Origin: Sipunculus nudus
Lineage: Eukaryota > Annelida > Sipuncula > Golfingiida > Sipunculidae
Length of the DNA stretch: 64,000 bases
Assembly (NCBI GenBank): GCA_026874595.1
Contig: CM049319.1
Span: forward strand, 59,464,917-59,528,916
Direction: 5' to 3'
The translations under genes were made by a program, and so were the position numbers. Positions 11,501 through 22,000 of this stretch are shown in pieces (positions within the stretch are counted from its first letter, which is position 1; every line of letters begins with the position of its first letter). The notes under the pieces were generated by a model. It did not search any database. It was not told the DNA's origin and saw only the letters and a list, made by a program, of their open reading frames with translations.

Positions 11501-12952
11501 ACTGTGAGTAATAAACCTGCCAGGGTTCGTTAAGGGCGCGGGGTTCGACACGAAAGTATTCCGTGGGCAGCTTCTAGGTGATAATCCATCTGTGGAATGG
11601 GTTTGGTGACAAGATGACGTGTATTGGCAGATTTAAAGTGGAATAACGCTTTTTACCACGCCCGAATCCACTTTCATCGCATAATCCTTGGGGTCCGCAA
11701 TCTTCAGGGAAGTTTAAAGATGTAAATATATTACCATTACTTCTTTAAACTGATAAAGATTTTTTAGTATAAAGCCTCCGCCAGAATCTCTATATCAGTC
11801 ATTAGACACGTGTATGTCGTTGAAGGCACGAGGTAATTATGTCATGCGCATTAGTTAATAAATTGTCCGCATGAGTGAATAAGTCGTGCGAACGACTTAA
11901 TATTATTTTTTTTCTTTTGGCACTGACGGAGAAAATGAGTAATTATATGAGGTTATTAAAGGTTATAATTTGACTTGGGTTTATTTAATGACAATGTTTT
12001 TCCCCGCCATTGCAGGTGGACCCGAATGACGGTGACGTCGAAATTATTCCGATGTTAGAATTCAGCATCAGCGATCACATCACTACCTGGCTGGCCGTAA
12101 TCTACGCCTACAAAGGACTTTTACTGGTAACTTCTTCCATTCAAATATAATCTTAATGCTTTTACAAAAGCCGGCCACCCATCTTTTGATTTTATTTTGC
12201 CTGCCGAATTTTTTATAAAGTGCCCGCACATCTTCCGATTTCACGTGAAGATCACCAGATTTTTCGAATCATTTATGTCACTTCTGATTTCATTTTCAGG
12301 ATTGTTATTGGCGTCATGAATGGTGAACAAGGTAGGTTGTATATCAGCCGATATTTTTCGATTCCGTCATAACATCTACGGGATAAAAATCAGTCGGAAA
12401 ATCTTTGATGGGAGGCCGGCTACACGTACAGCACAAAAATAATAAATGAATGTGTCATATTACAAAAGCATCTCAGCTTTGACAAAATGATTATATTATT
12501 GCCTGTAGGCTTGGCAGTGTGCTTCCTTTGTTTAATTGAAATCTCGTTTTTAACACGTCATCGTCATGTTGAAATAAAGAAAATAAATATCTGAGTATTA
12601 TTGCAGTAACATTTTAGCGTTGACAAAATGTTTATATAATTGTCTGTAGACCGGACAATATGCTACATATTTCTAACAGGTCACTGTCATGTTAAGGGCG
12701 GCAGTCAATGTTATCAAAGATAAAAGTTGAATTGAGTTTGGCCAGGGGCGTCAATATAGAGGGGAAGAGGGGTATATACCCCCCCCCCACTTTTCAGATA
12801 ATAATATTATAATATTGCAAACGAAACATATAAATAAATAGAATTACAGACTTTGGATTTATTTCCTAAAAATCTTATTTTTTTTAACCTTGCTTAGAAT
12901 GAACAAAATAACTTACTTTATAAAACATTATAATTATTTGAAATATGATTAA

Positions 12953-13012
<60 letters not shown>

Positions 13013-13638
13013 GTATATGCCACTCACAGACGCTGAAAAAGGTATATATATATATATGTGTGTGTGTATGTATGTATATATATATATATATATATATATA
13101 CACAAAGTCACCCCCCCCCCACCCAGGAAGAAAAATTGACGCCACTGAGTTTGGCCTCGTAAACTCAAAGCGATGCCACCTTCCTGTCACACAGTAATAA
13201 TACCATTTGCTCCTGTCTCGTGTATAACGTAATTTTTTTTTTTTTTTTTTTTTTTGCCAGTGTGCTGATGTACCAAGTTTTTTTTTGTTGTAGATCGTTG
13301 GGTGCTTCCTAGCCAGGGAGACTCGTCATGTATCTATCCCTGCCCTCAACGACTCTAAATACATCGGGATGAGCGTGTATAACGTGGAGATCATGTGCGT
13401 GGCGGGAGTTGCTTTCTCCTTTATCGTACAGGACCAGCAAGATGCTGCTTACCTCATCATTGGCCTCTTCCTCATCTTCTCAACCACCATCACGCTCTGC
13501 CTCGTTTTCGTCCCCAAGGTCAGATGATTATTTGCAGCGCGCACGTAAAGGGATTGGATTACATGATTACAAAGTACACAATAAGTCGCTGCCATGACAC
13601 TTTCAGATTACTCATAATATAATATAATATATAAATAA

Positions 13639-13707
<69 letters not shown>

Positions 13708-16677
13708 GTTACAACTTCCATAACAACGGAGAAGTGGCAACGAATTTATGAGAATGTACACAAGGAAAACATAAAATTGTGAATGCAATACACCTTTTTC
13801 ACAAGCGTTGGCATTACACGTAACAATTTTTACAGTGTTTGGTCCAAATTCAGACTTGAAGATTCTATCTGATAAAATTAAGGGCAAGCCAGAGGCGCCG
13901 ATTTATATTATTTGAGAAAATCTAGTACTAGAACCAACGGACCCTTGCACTCGCCGGCAGGTGGCGCTGATGAGTTGGAAAAGCTACGCTAATTTGATAT
14001 GTGCATACATGTACGTGTTTTTAACCCACAGATTTTAGAACTGAGACAAGATCCAGGGGAGAGGAGCGGCGCATGCGCGCAACACTAAAGAAGCCAACTG
14101 CCAAAACGGAGATCGTATGCAGTTCCGAAATGCAAAGCAAACTACGCCTTCTGTCTGAAGAAAATGCAAAATACCGACAAATATTAGCAACAGTAAACTA
14201 CTCAAGATGCTAATATATGGGATTCGATTACTCGATTACGATTACTTTTACCAAGAACTCGAGTCCGAAATCAGTGCTCCTATTCTCGTGTAGGTTTTAA
14301 GAGGTTATAAATGCAATTAATAACTTCTGAAGAGGTCATTTATGTATTTATTAATTGGATTTGTAAACATCTGCATCCCGAGAAATGCAAGCAGCCTCCG
14401 TCCTGTGTGTGTGTAGGTGGGGGGGGGGGGGGGGGGGGGGCTATTGTTTGATGCTCCCAAAAATTGTTCAGAATATTCAGAACAAATTCCCAGGTGCGTC
14501 ATGAATAATACAACGTAGCCATACTGTTCACATGTTTGAACAAGAAAACATGGACTTTTTATTATTGGTAAGATTCGCAATGAAATTTTGGCATTTAAAG
14601 ATCGTGATATAAAAATGAAACATACGAGTCATTTGATTAGTCAGTAGCCGTGTTAATGATTCATAATATAGCAGGTGAACCGGACAGTTAAGGCTCCGGG
14701 AGAGTAGTTTATCAAGAGCCGGGATTAATTTAAGGGAAGACGTGTTGTTTTCAGATTGTTTCAGTTCATTCTAAATACAATATAAAATCGTGATGCAACA
14801 TTTACAAACATATCACGTTTTGTATTATATGTAATTTTCATTATCTTGTTCTGGCACAATCGATGAAGAGCTATTTATATTACTTTAACCAGAGAACACG
14901 AGAGCTAGAAGAACTGCTAAAGAAACTACCAATAAAACCGCCAGAACATGCATATACATGACACAAACGTTTATTTACATTTCAATTTTCCCATACGCAC
15001 AATCAAATCATAAATGTTCGTGTGGCGATTAGCCCGGGAACGCCGGTCGATCTATCGTGCTATGAGGGATATTATTTCTTAAAGCCGCCCAATACATCGT
15101 GATTTGTGGTAAAAGGAGAGTGTCCGTATTAACCAGGTTTTACGGTATACAACACTTAATGTAAGATAAACAGAAGTAGGCGTAAGAAAGAAATACTATC
15201 TGTGTTACGTCAAGAGCCTAGTGCCTATGTGGAATGCTGTGAACTATTATATCGTTTATCACTTCGCCCCCGGGGACAACTACACCCTGGACAGTTGCAG
15301 GTTCCCTGAACATCATCCGCCATTTTCTTTCACATTATCCAGTTTAATTATCCCTTGCTATGAGGATTGTTGTCAGAACATACAAGGTTTAACTATACAC
15401 CAGAGATTCATATTAGTGAATCAGCAGCTCTAAGTTATCCGTTGCCGTATGGATAATGGTAAAACAGACTATTTCAACAACGTCACAACAGCGAGTGACT
15501 GAAATACCACAGTAGCAAGTGACTGATAATCAATACAGCTTATTCTGTGACAAATATTTGCAAAATTAAAACCCGGTAGACTGTTTCCTTTTCACTTTCT
15601 GTCATCTGGCTTGATACAGCCTTAAGTGCAAGTTTATACATGAGATCTCATTAACCTCTGAGGACACACACACATCTACACACTCAAGTACATTCCACGG
15701 AACGCTCCTATGTTTCGAGGATTCTTTTTTTTTTTTGTTTTTTTTTTTAATGATCAGCCCGTGATTCAATTCGTTTTTTACTGATGCTGTTGCCCAGGTC
15801 CGTTCCAAGAATTCGTAAATGTATCATAAAACTTTCGTTAATATACCATGGTTAATTGAGGACATTTTACGTGCTGTCTGCAAATCGGCGGATGTTCACG
15901 TATTATGTCTTGGCATAATATTGGTAAATTTTAAACTTTCGGTTAGAAAGACATTGTCCGCGGTTTGCGGATGACGTCATTACCGTGTAACACCCCCCCC
16001 CCCCCCCCCTTAAAGAAAAAAGCGTGAAGCTGCACCCAGATACGCCACAAATTAAGCTACGTTAGCCCTTGGCATATCCCAAGCAAAATATTTCATTAAA
16101 TTTTATTGAGAACTTTTTTAGATACTGTGTTAATAGACAAACAAACAAACATTGGTGATCACATTATTTGTATCAACTTTATTGGATCTGTAAATCTAAA
16201 AGATATTATTTATATAAAATATCGTGATTCTAATATCCGGTGCATTGGGTGGTTCTATATATCTGTGTGTTTCATGTGACGTCATTGCCCTAAAATCCGG
16301 AGCACTGGATTGTCTTTCATATCTGTGTGTTTTTCAGCGGCCTACGACAATGAGCCACCGTTGCGCACTGCTCGTAGGGAGAGCACTATTTTCCGACAAG
16401 TGGGCCCCAGCTGTAGATACAGGAAACGTGCCTCTCGCGAACTAATTGAAATGAAAACTTTGAGGTAATTTTGTTGCATGAAATTATGTTAAATCTTTTT
16501 TTATTTTATTTTATCGGTCGGCTTATTTAATAAATTTAATGAATTTAGATTTTAGTTTAGCTAAATTTGTCATTAAAATCCCATAATATACTTCCTCGGG
16601 AAAACTGAACCGTAGACAGAAACACAGCATACACAGCATACAGACCAAACTACATGCGCGCACATTGATATGTATTG

Positions 16678-16731
<54 letters not shown>

Positions 16732-17496
16732 AACTGCATCATCGTCAAATAATTTAATCTTACAAAAGGCTGAATGCTATATATTTAATGCTAAAACACC
16801 AGGATGCTGAAAACTTAATAGCGTAATAATATATACAGGAAGCCTTCAGCTACGCCTAGTGATTTTTAAGAGGTGGCGGAACCTGGACCGGAAGTTCCCT
16901 TCATACTAGTCCACTTTAATTTATCTTGAGCTGGTGTTTATTAAATATGAGAAACACACTCGGTAGGATTTGTTCAAGCCATTTTACTTAGACTGCAATA
17001 CTGGTGAGTACAAACAGGACCTTCTTACCTGTCTGTGGCACCACTATTTACTGTATAGTAACATTTCGGAGATAATCAACTTTCACAGTGCCTACCTGTA
17101 CTCAAACATCAGCACACTGCAGAAGCCCTGTCAATAGCTTCAGTTGACAATAACAGCAATGCATGTGTACACTGACCGGATCTGCAATCAAACCCACGGC
17201 AGGGTTTATCTAATTGGTAATCACCTCAAGCTAATGCTTGATGCCCCCTGTGCACTGGACCATGACAGCGTCTAGCATGTGATTCATTATAATCAAACGA
17301 TCCATCCCTAATGTTTTGATCAAGGGGTTGTAATAGTTAAAGTAATAGCTATTATTCTATTACTTAGGGATCTATTAACATCACTGTTACTATAACAGTT
17401 TAAAATTTCTTGTCCAATCCTGCTAATATTACTATTACTTTGAAAACCTGTAATTTTCCATTACTATAGCTATTACATATTACTATTATCCCATAC

Positions 17497-17540
<44 letters not shown>

Positions 17541-19011
17541 TGTGTGTGTGTGTGTGTTTGGAAAATGTATTTACGTGTAAATAAAATATTAACTTCAAAT
17601 ATTCATATTAAATATAGCATAATTTATGCATTATGTATATCCATATTATATGAATGTATAAATATGTGTGAACAGTATGTACATACATTTATGTTTGTAT
17701 GTATTCAGATATATTATATATACATATATTATTTATATATACATTTTTGTATTATGTAATTATATATTTTATTTATATATATATATAATTATATATATAT
17801 ATATATATATATTCTAGTTATATATATATATTATATATTTGTATTTGATTAATTATATTATATATAATATATATTATATATCTTATACATAAGGCTATAT
17901 ATTTTTTAAATTTTATATTACATTTTATAACATATTTTTTTATGATATATTTGTGTATATATATATATATATATATATATAAATATATATATTTGGTCTG
18001 TTATTATATACATCCCACGTAAAATATATTATATATTTTTTGACTGGTTGGATTAAAATACTAATCAGTATTATCAGTGTCTGTCACTTTCATAACATCA
18101 GTGTGCGAATCAGCCCCAGAGCTCTAGAAACATTGCTCCATGTAAAGTCGCGGTCAAATATATTTCAAAGGTTCCTCACGTCATTACGCAAGATCTTGGG
18201 GCTTGTGAGGCTGTTACTTATATAAATGCTATTGGTGTCATATTGCTTCAGTTTAATAAAAACAATCCTTTGCGATTTAGTTCCTGAAGCGCACAGTAAT
18301 CACTCATGAGAACGTCACGTCTGGAGACCGGAAGTAGAACATGTCTCCAGCTCACGCAAGTTCACGCACTTGGTGACTTACGTTCCTTATAACGACTGAT
18401 TTTCCTCCTGCGACCACCAGGGTTTTCCAGTGACTTTTCGTACAGTCGTCTTACGTTTGTTCCTGAATATCTGGTCGTATCCCCTGGTGTGACTGGGCTT
18501 TTCCATTTTCACCGTATATTTTAAAAATTGTCACGAAATTATTATAACTCTCATATGGATACATTGTACATACATCAACAACACAATGGTCCTGAAAACA
18601 AATTGTATAACGTATACTATAATAAATTAATCAAGTTTTTTTTTTATTTTCAAAAGTATGCATTAACAATTACATATACGAATTCATCCGGTTTTGTCTT
18701 GATCGATGTGCTAAATTACATGTCGTCGAATTATAATTAAAGGTATTTTGTATACACATATGTATTCATATATCTTATTAATGTATAAATTTTCTTTTTC
18801 TTTGGATGAAGCTGGCAGAGATGAGAGGCTTCTCTCTTTTCATGCGGAATCTCACCATAGACCGTCCAGATCACGTGCCGAGACAAGCACAAGAAATGAG
18901 ACAACTCGTAAGCGGAATTGTCAAACTGGACATCATACAGCGTTGTCGGATGATCAGGACAGTCACCAAGATATACAAACATCAACATGTTATATTGTAG
19001 AATATATCTGA
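5377..19011 (+). CDS. GABBR2-like: GABA-B receptor subunit 2-like gene (main locus, incomplete)
   Basis: Class C GPCR subunit of the metabotropic GABA receptor. In this family, subunit 2 pairs with subunit 1 through the ectodomain and a coiled coil, and activates Gi/o at the plasma membrane. Exons seen: 5377-5568, 6875-7049, 8364-8496, 9522-9629, 9964-10086, 12016-12126, 13294-13518, 14032-14192 and 14893-14961; tail exons 16338-16464 and 18819-19011 are probable. TM3 to TM7 exons join in matching phase 0. Subunit 2 rather than 1 is favoured by WIIPG, IKMSSP and [17 protein letters not shown]. Not found: the N-terminal lobe (probably off-window), about 110 lower-lobe residues and TM1. The exon at 14032 has a one-base frame problem. 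Expression or pseudogene status cannot be decided from sequence alone. Confidence 0.8.
5640..6420. repeat. Unclassified repeat block (copy 2)
   Basis: Holds the downstream version of the block at 1-560. It is preceded by a segment (5652-5830) with a TTTGCAG acceptor-like start but no receptor similarity in its frames. It occupies the place where the lower-lobe exons should be. No transposase coding is seen. Confidence 0.4.
6603..6702 (+). repeat. Dispersed repeat fragment (copy 2)
   Basis: Same family as 721-830 and, inverted, 49715-49805. The 49.7-kb copy shares a 25-base identical core with this one. Confidence 0.6.
6875..7049 (+). CDS. GABBR2-like: Exon: membrane-proximal end of receptor ectodomain
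   Basis: Reads [19 protein letters not shown], then [20 protein letters not shown] and on to SSQKHFQV. It corresponds to the final strand and linker of the GABA-B2 ectodomain, just before TM1. The acceptor is placed after TTGAG, leaving one base before the first full codon; ACAG four bases later is an alternative. The donor is uncertain: CAA|GTCACC is weak, and a better GTAAGT lies inside the exon at 6964. TM1 should follow, but a 33-bp minisatellite is found instead. Confidence 0.65.
7118..7642 (+). repeat. 33-bp minisatellite, 16 units (copy 2)
   Basis: 525 bases, equal to 16 x 33 minus 3. The small losses are in the early AAAAA-rich unit and in one GGCTTAAG unit. Same consensus as 1241-1801. 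Units differ mainly at the CCATCCGG, CCACGCGG and CTACACGG positions. Long frames on both strands are by-products of the 33-base period. Confidence 0.95.
7643..8363 (+). other. Intron with (CTA)n microsatellite
   Basis: Near-copy of 1802-2520. The ACT run at about 8044-8070 is followed by degenerate Thr codons. No TM1 exon is visible. It ends in the acceptor GATATTTCAG. Confidence 0.6.
8364..8496 (+). CDS. GABBR2-like: Exon: intracellular loop 1, TM2, extracellular loop 1
   Basis: Enters with one base of a split codon, then [20 protein letters not shown], the TM2 core YVGVFLLE, and [10 protein letters not shown]. The KMSSP motif and the position of the ECL1/TM3 cysteine are those of GABA-B2 receptors. 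The acceptor is GATATTTCAG|G and the donor TCA|GTAAGT, phase 0. The upstream exon must leave two bases, which the exon ending at 7049 does not. This supports a missing TM1 exon. Confidence 0.92.
9522..9629 (+). CDS. GABBR2-like: Exon: TM3 and start of intracellular loop 2
   Basis: 36 codons: [28 protein letters not shown] and KNINLNRK. The FGxMFxKTWRVHxIF block is diagnostic for GABA-B receptors. The acceptor is TGTTCTAG|A and the donor AAA|GTAAGT, both phase 0. It joins in frame to VIRDSKLL of the next exon, as in the human gene, where FKN-basic-IIKDQKLL is continuous. Confidence 0.94.
9964..10086 (+). CDS. GABBR2-like: Exon: TM4 and start of extracellular loop 2
   Basis: 41 codons: [20 protein letters not shown], then [21 protein letters not shown] in shorter pieces. 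TM4 is followed by the WQxxDPLRR motif typical of GABA-B subunits. The acceptor is TTTGATCCAG|G and the donor CAG|GTAAGG, phase 0. Only the first 15 bases are duplicated, at 4121. Confidence 0.95.
10087..12015 (+). other. Intron
   Basis: About 1.9 kb between the TM4 and TM5 exons. No exon, RNA gene or clear transposable element was recognised. Short frames at 10943-11146 and 11124-11327 have no family resemblance. It ends in CATTGCAG. Confidence 0.7.
12016..12126 (+). CDS. GABBR2-like: Exon: extracellular loop 2 and start of TM5
   Basis: 37 codons: [20 protein letters not shown], then [17 protein letters not shown]. The TWLxxxYAYKGLLx block matches TM5 of GABA-B2. Where most class C receptors carry the ECL2 cysteine (LEHC in vertebrate GABA-B2), this gene has LEFS, so the usual ECL2-TM3 disulfide could not form although the partner in YVCS is kept. 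The acceptor is TTGCAG|GTG and the donor CTG|GTAACT, phase 0. Confidence 0.94.
12743..13147. mobile_element. Non-autonomous hAT-type element (MITE), 405 bp
   Basis: The ends are CAGGGGCGTCAAT and, inverted, CAGTGGCGTCAAT (12 of 13 match). A perfect 8-bp target duplication AGTTTGGC flanks it at 12735-12742 and 13148-13155. The 8-bp duplication and the CAG(G/T)GGCG end are hAT hallmarks. The inside is C-runs and TA microsatellite (12955-13008, 13041-13100) with no transposase. It is inserted in the intron between the TM5 and TM6-7 exons. Confidence 0.9.
13231..13255. repeat. Poly-T run
   Basis: About 25 T, lying 40 bases upstream of the next exon acceptor. Confidence 0.9.
13294..13518 (+). CDS. 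GABBR2-like: Exon: end of TM5, intracellular loop 3, TM6, TM7
   Basis: 75 codons. It reads [40 protein letters not shown], then two hydrophobic runs ending [10 protein letters not shown]. The ICL3 segment [17 protein letters not shown] is identical to vertebrate GABA-B2 over its core. It includes the lysine of DSKYIG reported to be needed for G-protein coupling in that subunit. The acceptor is TTGTTGTAG|A and the donor AAG|GTCAGA, phase 0. This is the strongest single identification in the window. Confidence 0.97.
13642..13704. repeat. (TA)n(GA)n compound microsatellite
   Basis: TA run to about 13674, continuing as GA to 13704. Confidence 0.97.
14032..14192 (+). CDS. GABBR2-like: Exon: juxtamembrane tail and coiled coil, with one-base frame break
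   Basis: After TM7 the phase-0 frame reads [11 protein letters not shown], matching the LITLRTNP position of GABA-B2, but stops after 18 codons. In the frame one base off, the exon reads [17 protein letters not shown], then [20 protein letters not shown], ending LAT. That is a heptad-type coiled coil like the subunit's C-terminal dimerisation helix. The exon is 161 bases; 162 would keep both parts in phase with the neighbours. The break lies in or near the GGGG at about 14056-14059, so a base-call or assembly error is possible as well as a real deletion. Acceptor TTAACCCACAG, donor ACA|GTAAAC. Confidence 0.72.
14419..14440. repeat. Poly-G run
   Basis: 22 consecutive G in an intron. Such runs also occur at 39109-39126 and, as C, at 15993-16009, 30741-30753 and 34999-35022. 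Confidence 0.97.
14893..14961 (+). CDS. GABBR2-like: Exon: second half of tail coiled coil, with stop
   Basis: Reads [20 protein letters not shown], then YT and TGA. The leucine/glutamate/lysine heptads continue the helix of the previous exon, and the acceptor TTTAACCAG is in matching phase 0. It may be the last coding exon. If instead the exon ran on to the weak donor at 14969 (AAAC|GTTTAT), its phase would fit the exon at 16338, but only by reading through the in-frame TGA at 14959-14961. Confidence 0.65.
   Translation, partial: RTRELEELLKKLPIKPPEHAYT
14962..16337 (+). other. Intron or 3' region
   Basis: No exon is recognised. There is a poly-C run at 15993-16009. Just before 16338 a segment of about 42 bases with TATCTGTGTGTTT is repeated (16232-16273 and 16292-16336), so the pyrimidine tract and acceptor region have been duplicated. 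Confidence 0.55.
16338..16464 (+). CDS. Probable tail exon, basic and RRES-containing
   Basis: Acceptor GTGTTTTTCAG. The frame reads [20 protein letters not shown], then [20 protein letters not shown], leaving two bases (AG) before the donor GTAATT. It is more GC-rich than its surroundings. It joins in exact phase to the exon at 18819 (AG+A = Arg). The composition and RRxS sites suit a receptor cytoplasmic tail, but I do not recognise the sequence. The entry phase (needs one base upstream) does not match the stop-ended exon at 14893-14961, so it may belong to an isoform or a separate gene. Confidence 0.5.
16682..16730. repeat. (GA)n microsatellite
   Basis: Uninterrupted GA dinucleotides. Confidence 0.97.
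16731..18818 (+). other. Intron with a large AT/TA microsatellite tract
   Basis: From 17502 to 18030 the sequence is almost only A and T, with several TA runs (17502-17537, 17776-17835, 17957-17980) and a short GT run at 17540-17558. No exon or RNA gene is seen in the rest. Confidence 0.75.
18819..19011 (+). CDS. Probable last coding exon, hydrophilic C-terminus
   Basis: Acceptor CTTTGGATGAAGCTGGCAG. It reads [40 protein letters not shown] and on to STCYIVEYI, then TGA. It is polar and basic, without membrane segments. The entry phase matches the end of 16338-16464. A polyadenylation signal follows 18 bases after the stop, which supports a real 3' end. I assign it only tentatively to the GABA-B2-like gene; the tail of this family is poorly conserved. 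Confidence 0.55.
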
Positions 19012-19028
19012 AACCAATTGTTCCTTTT

Positions 19029-19034
19029 AATAAA
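19029..19034 (+). promoter_or_regulatory. Candidate polyadenylation signal AATAAA
   Basis: Lies 18 bases downstream of the TGA at 19009-19011, at a typical distance for a short 3' UTR. Confidence 0.5.
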
Positions 19035-22000
19035 TACATTTTGTATGAGGAAATTATATACTATTATACCCAGCCATACAGACTGATACGGGGACATTAT
19101 TCATATCCCGTCGACTCAAACAGCAACTTGCGAACATGGCCGAAACAAGTCCAGTTTAAACTACATGATATATGTGAGGGTTAAACAAGTCAATCAATCA
19201 TGATTGCTGGTCAGTTCTGATTAATTTTGAAATGGTTGGATTTTGATATTAATGTAAAATCTGCGTGTGGACGGAACGTAAAAGAGCTGGGTACAATTCA
19301 ACTACTGAATTATCGGTGAGCTGTTGGGCATTAACCTTTGATGTACGACAAAGAATGTATATAATAAAGTCATTTGTAACATTTACTGATAATAAAGTAG
19401 TTTACCAAATAATAAAAACCAAGCAACGAAAGGGACATACACCTGATCCTCAGAAGCCTTTTCCGTTATTTCTTGCTAACTAATATATTTTGAAAATACT
19501 CATTCATACATATCTGAACTTTTCCTATTGCTTGCCGTTTTTCTGCGTATCACTCGCTCAAATGTTGTTCATAAATAGCAATACATTGCACTTTTATATT
19601 AACAGTTGTTATTTATTTGTTACCTATATGTCATGCTAGCAATGTTGCGGTTTTTATGAAAGGTGGTGAAAACGGTACACATACCCAGGCTGTTACTTCA
19701 ATGGATGGTGTATTGTTCTTCATGATGGATGGGAACCATTGTGCCCTTTATATATTGCATAAGTGTGGAATTAAAGTTGAAGTGTCACTGTAGTAACCTG
19801 GAAAAGCTAAATGATTTGTTGTTATTAGCGGTAAACCAGTTATACGACATACGACCTGCGACCCTAGGGTTTTAGTCCGTACGAAAGGTAGCGACATGGG
19901 AACCATTTGGCAATATCCGTGAGGAATGAACTAATAAGACATGTGGACACATCGGTGACAGTCTGATGGCGGGAATCTATCACCGGAGAGAATTTGGCGG
20001 GGAGTGGGACCTTTTGGACAGAGAAGATTCCACAATCACGCGCTTTGGTGAATCATAGTTTGACTAATTTTTTCGCCAGGAAGTATTTTGTTTATATCGT
20101 CGGTGGTTGTTTCTTTTTTTTTTTTTTTTTGTTGTCTCTTTGCAGCCTTTCTTTAGGTGATGAACGTTTAATTATCAATTTATTTGAGGACTCAATTTTT
20201 CATTTTTTGAGGTAAGCTGGAACAATATAATAGATTATTTTAAGACTTTTTTAACATTGTGAGAAAAGAAATGTTGTGTGGCGAAAGCTTTTCACTGGTA
20301 TAGGAATCCGCCGATGTTAGCAAGCAGACATCATCCGTGATCCAAATATGCATTTTGAAACGAGACCCATTTTTTTGCGAAGTACACATCAATTTATATT
20401 TGGATCCCTGAGGGTGTTTCTGACTGTAACTTTAGCAAGTCTACTACCAGCGTGCATATAGCGTCAGCTTATCAGCTCAATATAAATGTCCTCCGAGTCT
20501 TGTATTGGGGGCTGGTGACTGAATACCTTTCCTGTGTTAATATTGTCGTTCAATCCAGGGTCTCACGTTTTCTGCAGAAAAAATATTCTATATCCTCCGG
20601 AAATGAACAGTTTACACGATAGGTGCCTATATCAGTGACCATTCCCATTCTTCTAAATGCTACCCTTGGCTAACCCTCACGTACCAGTTTATGCAGTGCT
20701 TGCTTTCTGCACTGTAAACGCTCTGATGTGGATTGTGGAAGGTTGATACGTGCCCGAGGGTTGTTGCACCACAATTTGTCACGTTGACAACCAAAAATAT
20801 ATCCAGGGTCATTAACGACCCGTAATGAGACGCCAGCTCGCCTCTAATGCCGGACCAACGGATGTTTTCTCGCCAATATCAATTCGAAACATGGGACAAC
20901 GGCAGTTTGTCTGTTCCTATCCCAAGGGAATGCGGCAAGATTAGGATATGATCCTTTAACAGTCTCAAAGATCAAGCAGGTTTTCCGTGACAGTGCATTT
21001 TCAACTACAGCGCGTACGCACGGGGCACCGACTTATTAGCGATATCGGAGTACTAGTATCCCCGCTAACTTTTAAAAAATATCATTAAGATTACAGGTGC
21101 GTGGAGAACGTTTAGGATTTTATCAATTTAATGTACCCTCTCGTTTAAAATAAAATCAAAATCATCTTTGTCCTATAATTTCAGAATACCTCCACGCATT
21201 ATTCATTTATGTTTGCAGACATAATGTCCGTTCTTGTGTTGAGAAAGGTCAGCGTTACATCGACCGGGTTGTGTGGGACGGATTTTCAATAGGCCGAGTT
21301 GACATGGGCCTATTTGGCTCGCGGTGTTCCTTATAGGTGTCACTGCAATTAACCCATTGCAAATTAATGTCAAATTGCTCAGGATTTACGGATGGGGGAC
21401 TGGAAAATGAGCACCACCAGCCTTTAGGAAACAGTTTAATAAAAAAAACGGGTCTTTGTGGGGCGTGGCCCAAGAGGAGTTGCCTGATAATGGCTGGGTG
21501 ACAAATTTCTCTCTCTCTCATGCTTTTAATGGATTAGCTAAACTTATCATCTTTAGGTCTTGCATTTTATAACATATCAATCTTTGAAAACAAGAGATAT
21601 TCAAAAATAATTATATCAACCATGTACCAGCAAATGCCAATATATAGTTTTCCTGCGCGATAGCATATTAACTTTTTTTCTCGTTTTCTTGGCATCAGTT
21701 ACAAATACAAGGCCTATTTTACTTTTGTGTACGGGTCTACAATTCCGCCATTATGAAAACTCATCTGTCTAATGTACTGCTTAAAATGGCGTACCGTACC
21801 TCAACTAATGACACATTTGGTAGAAGCTCTCGATCAAGCGAAGCTTGGGTAGAGGTAGCCTGGAACGGTCATTGACTGCTAAAAGAGCCACTTTTCATCC
21901 TCTCGGTCCAATAGCCCGAAATTCGCGCCTTCGATGGGACGCTTGGATCCCTAGAATCGAGCGTCTGAAAGAGATTTCATTCGTCACAGACGCTTGCCCA

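Noticed and set aside
12884-13190. Minus-strand frames rich in Tyr-Ile repeats
   Set aside because: They are translations of TA microsatellite inside the MITE. The same applies to 50200-50391, 52242-52534 and 62855-63125.
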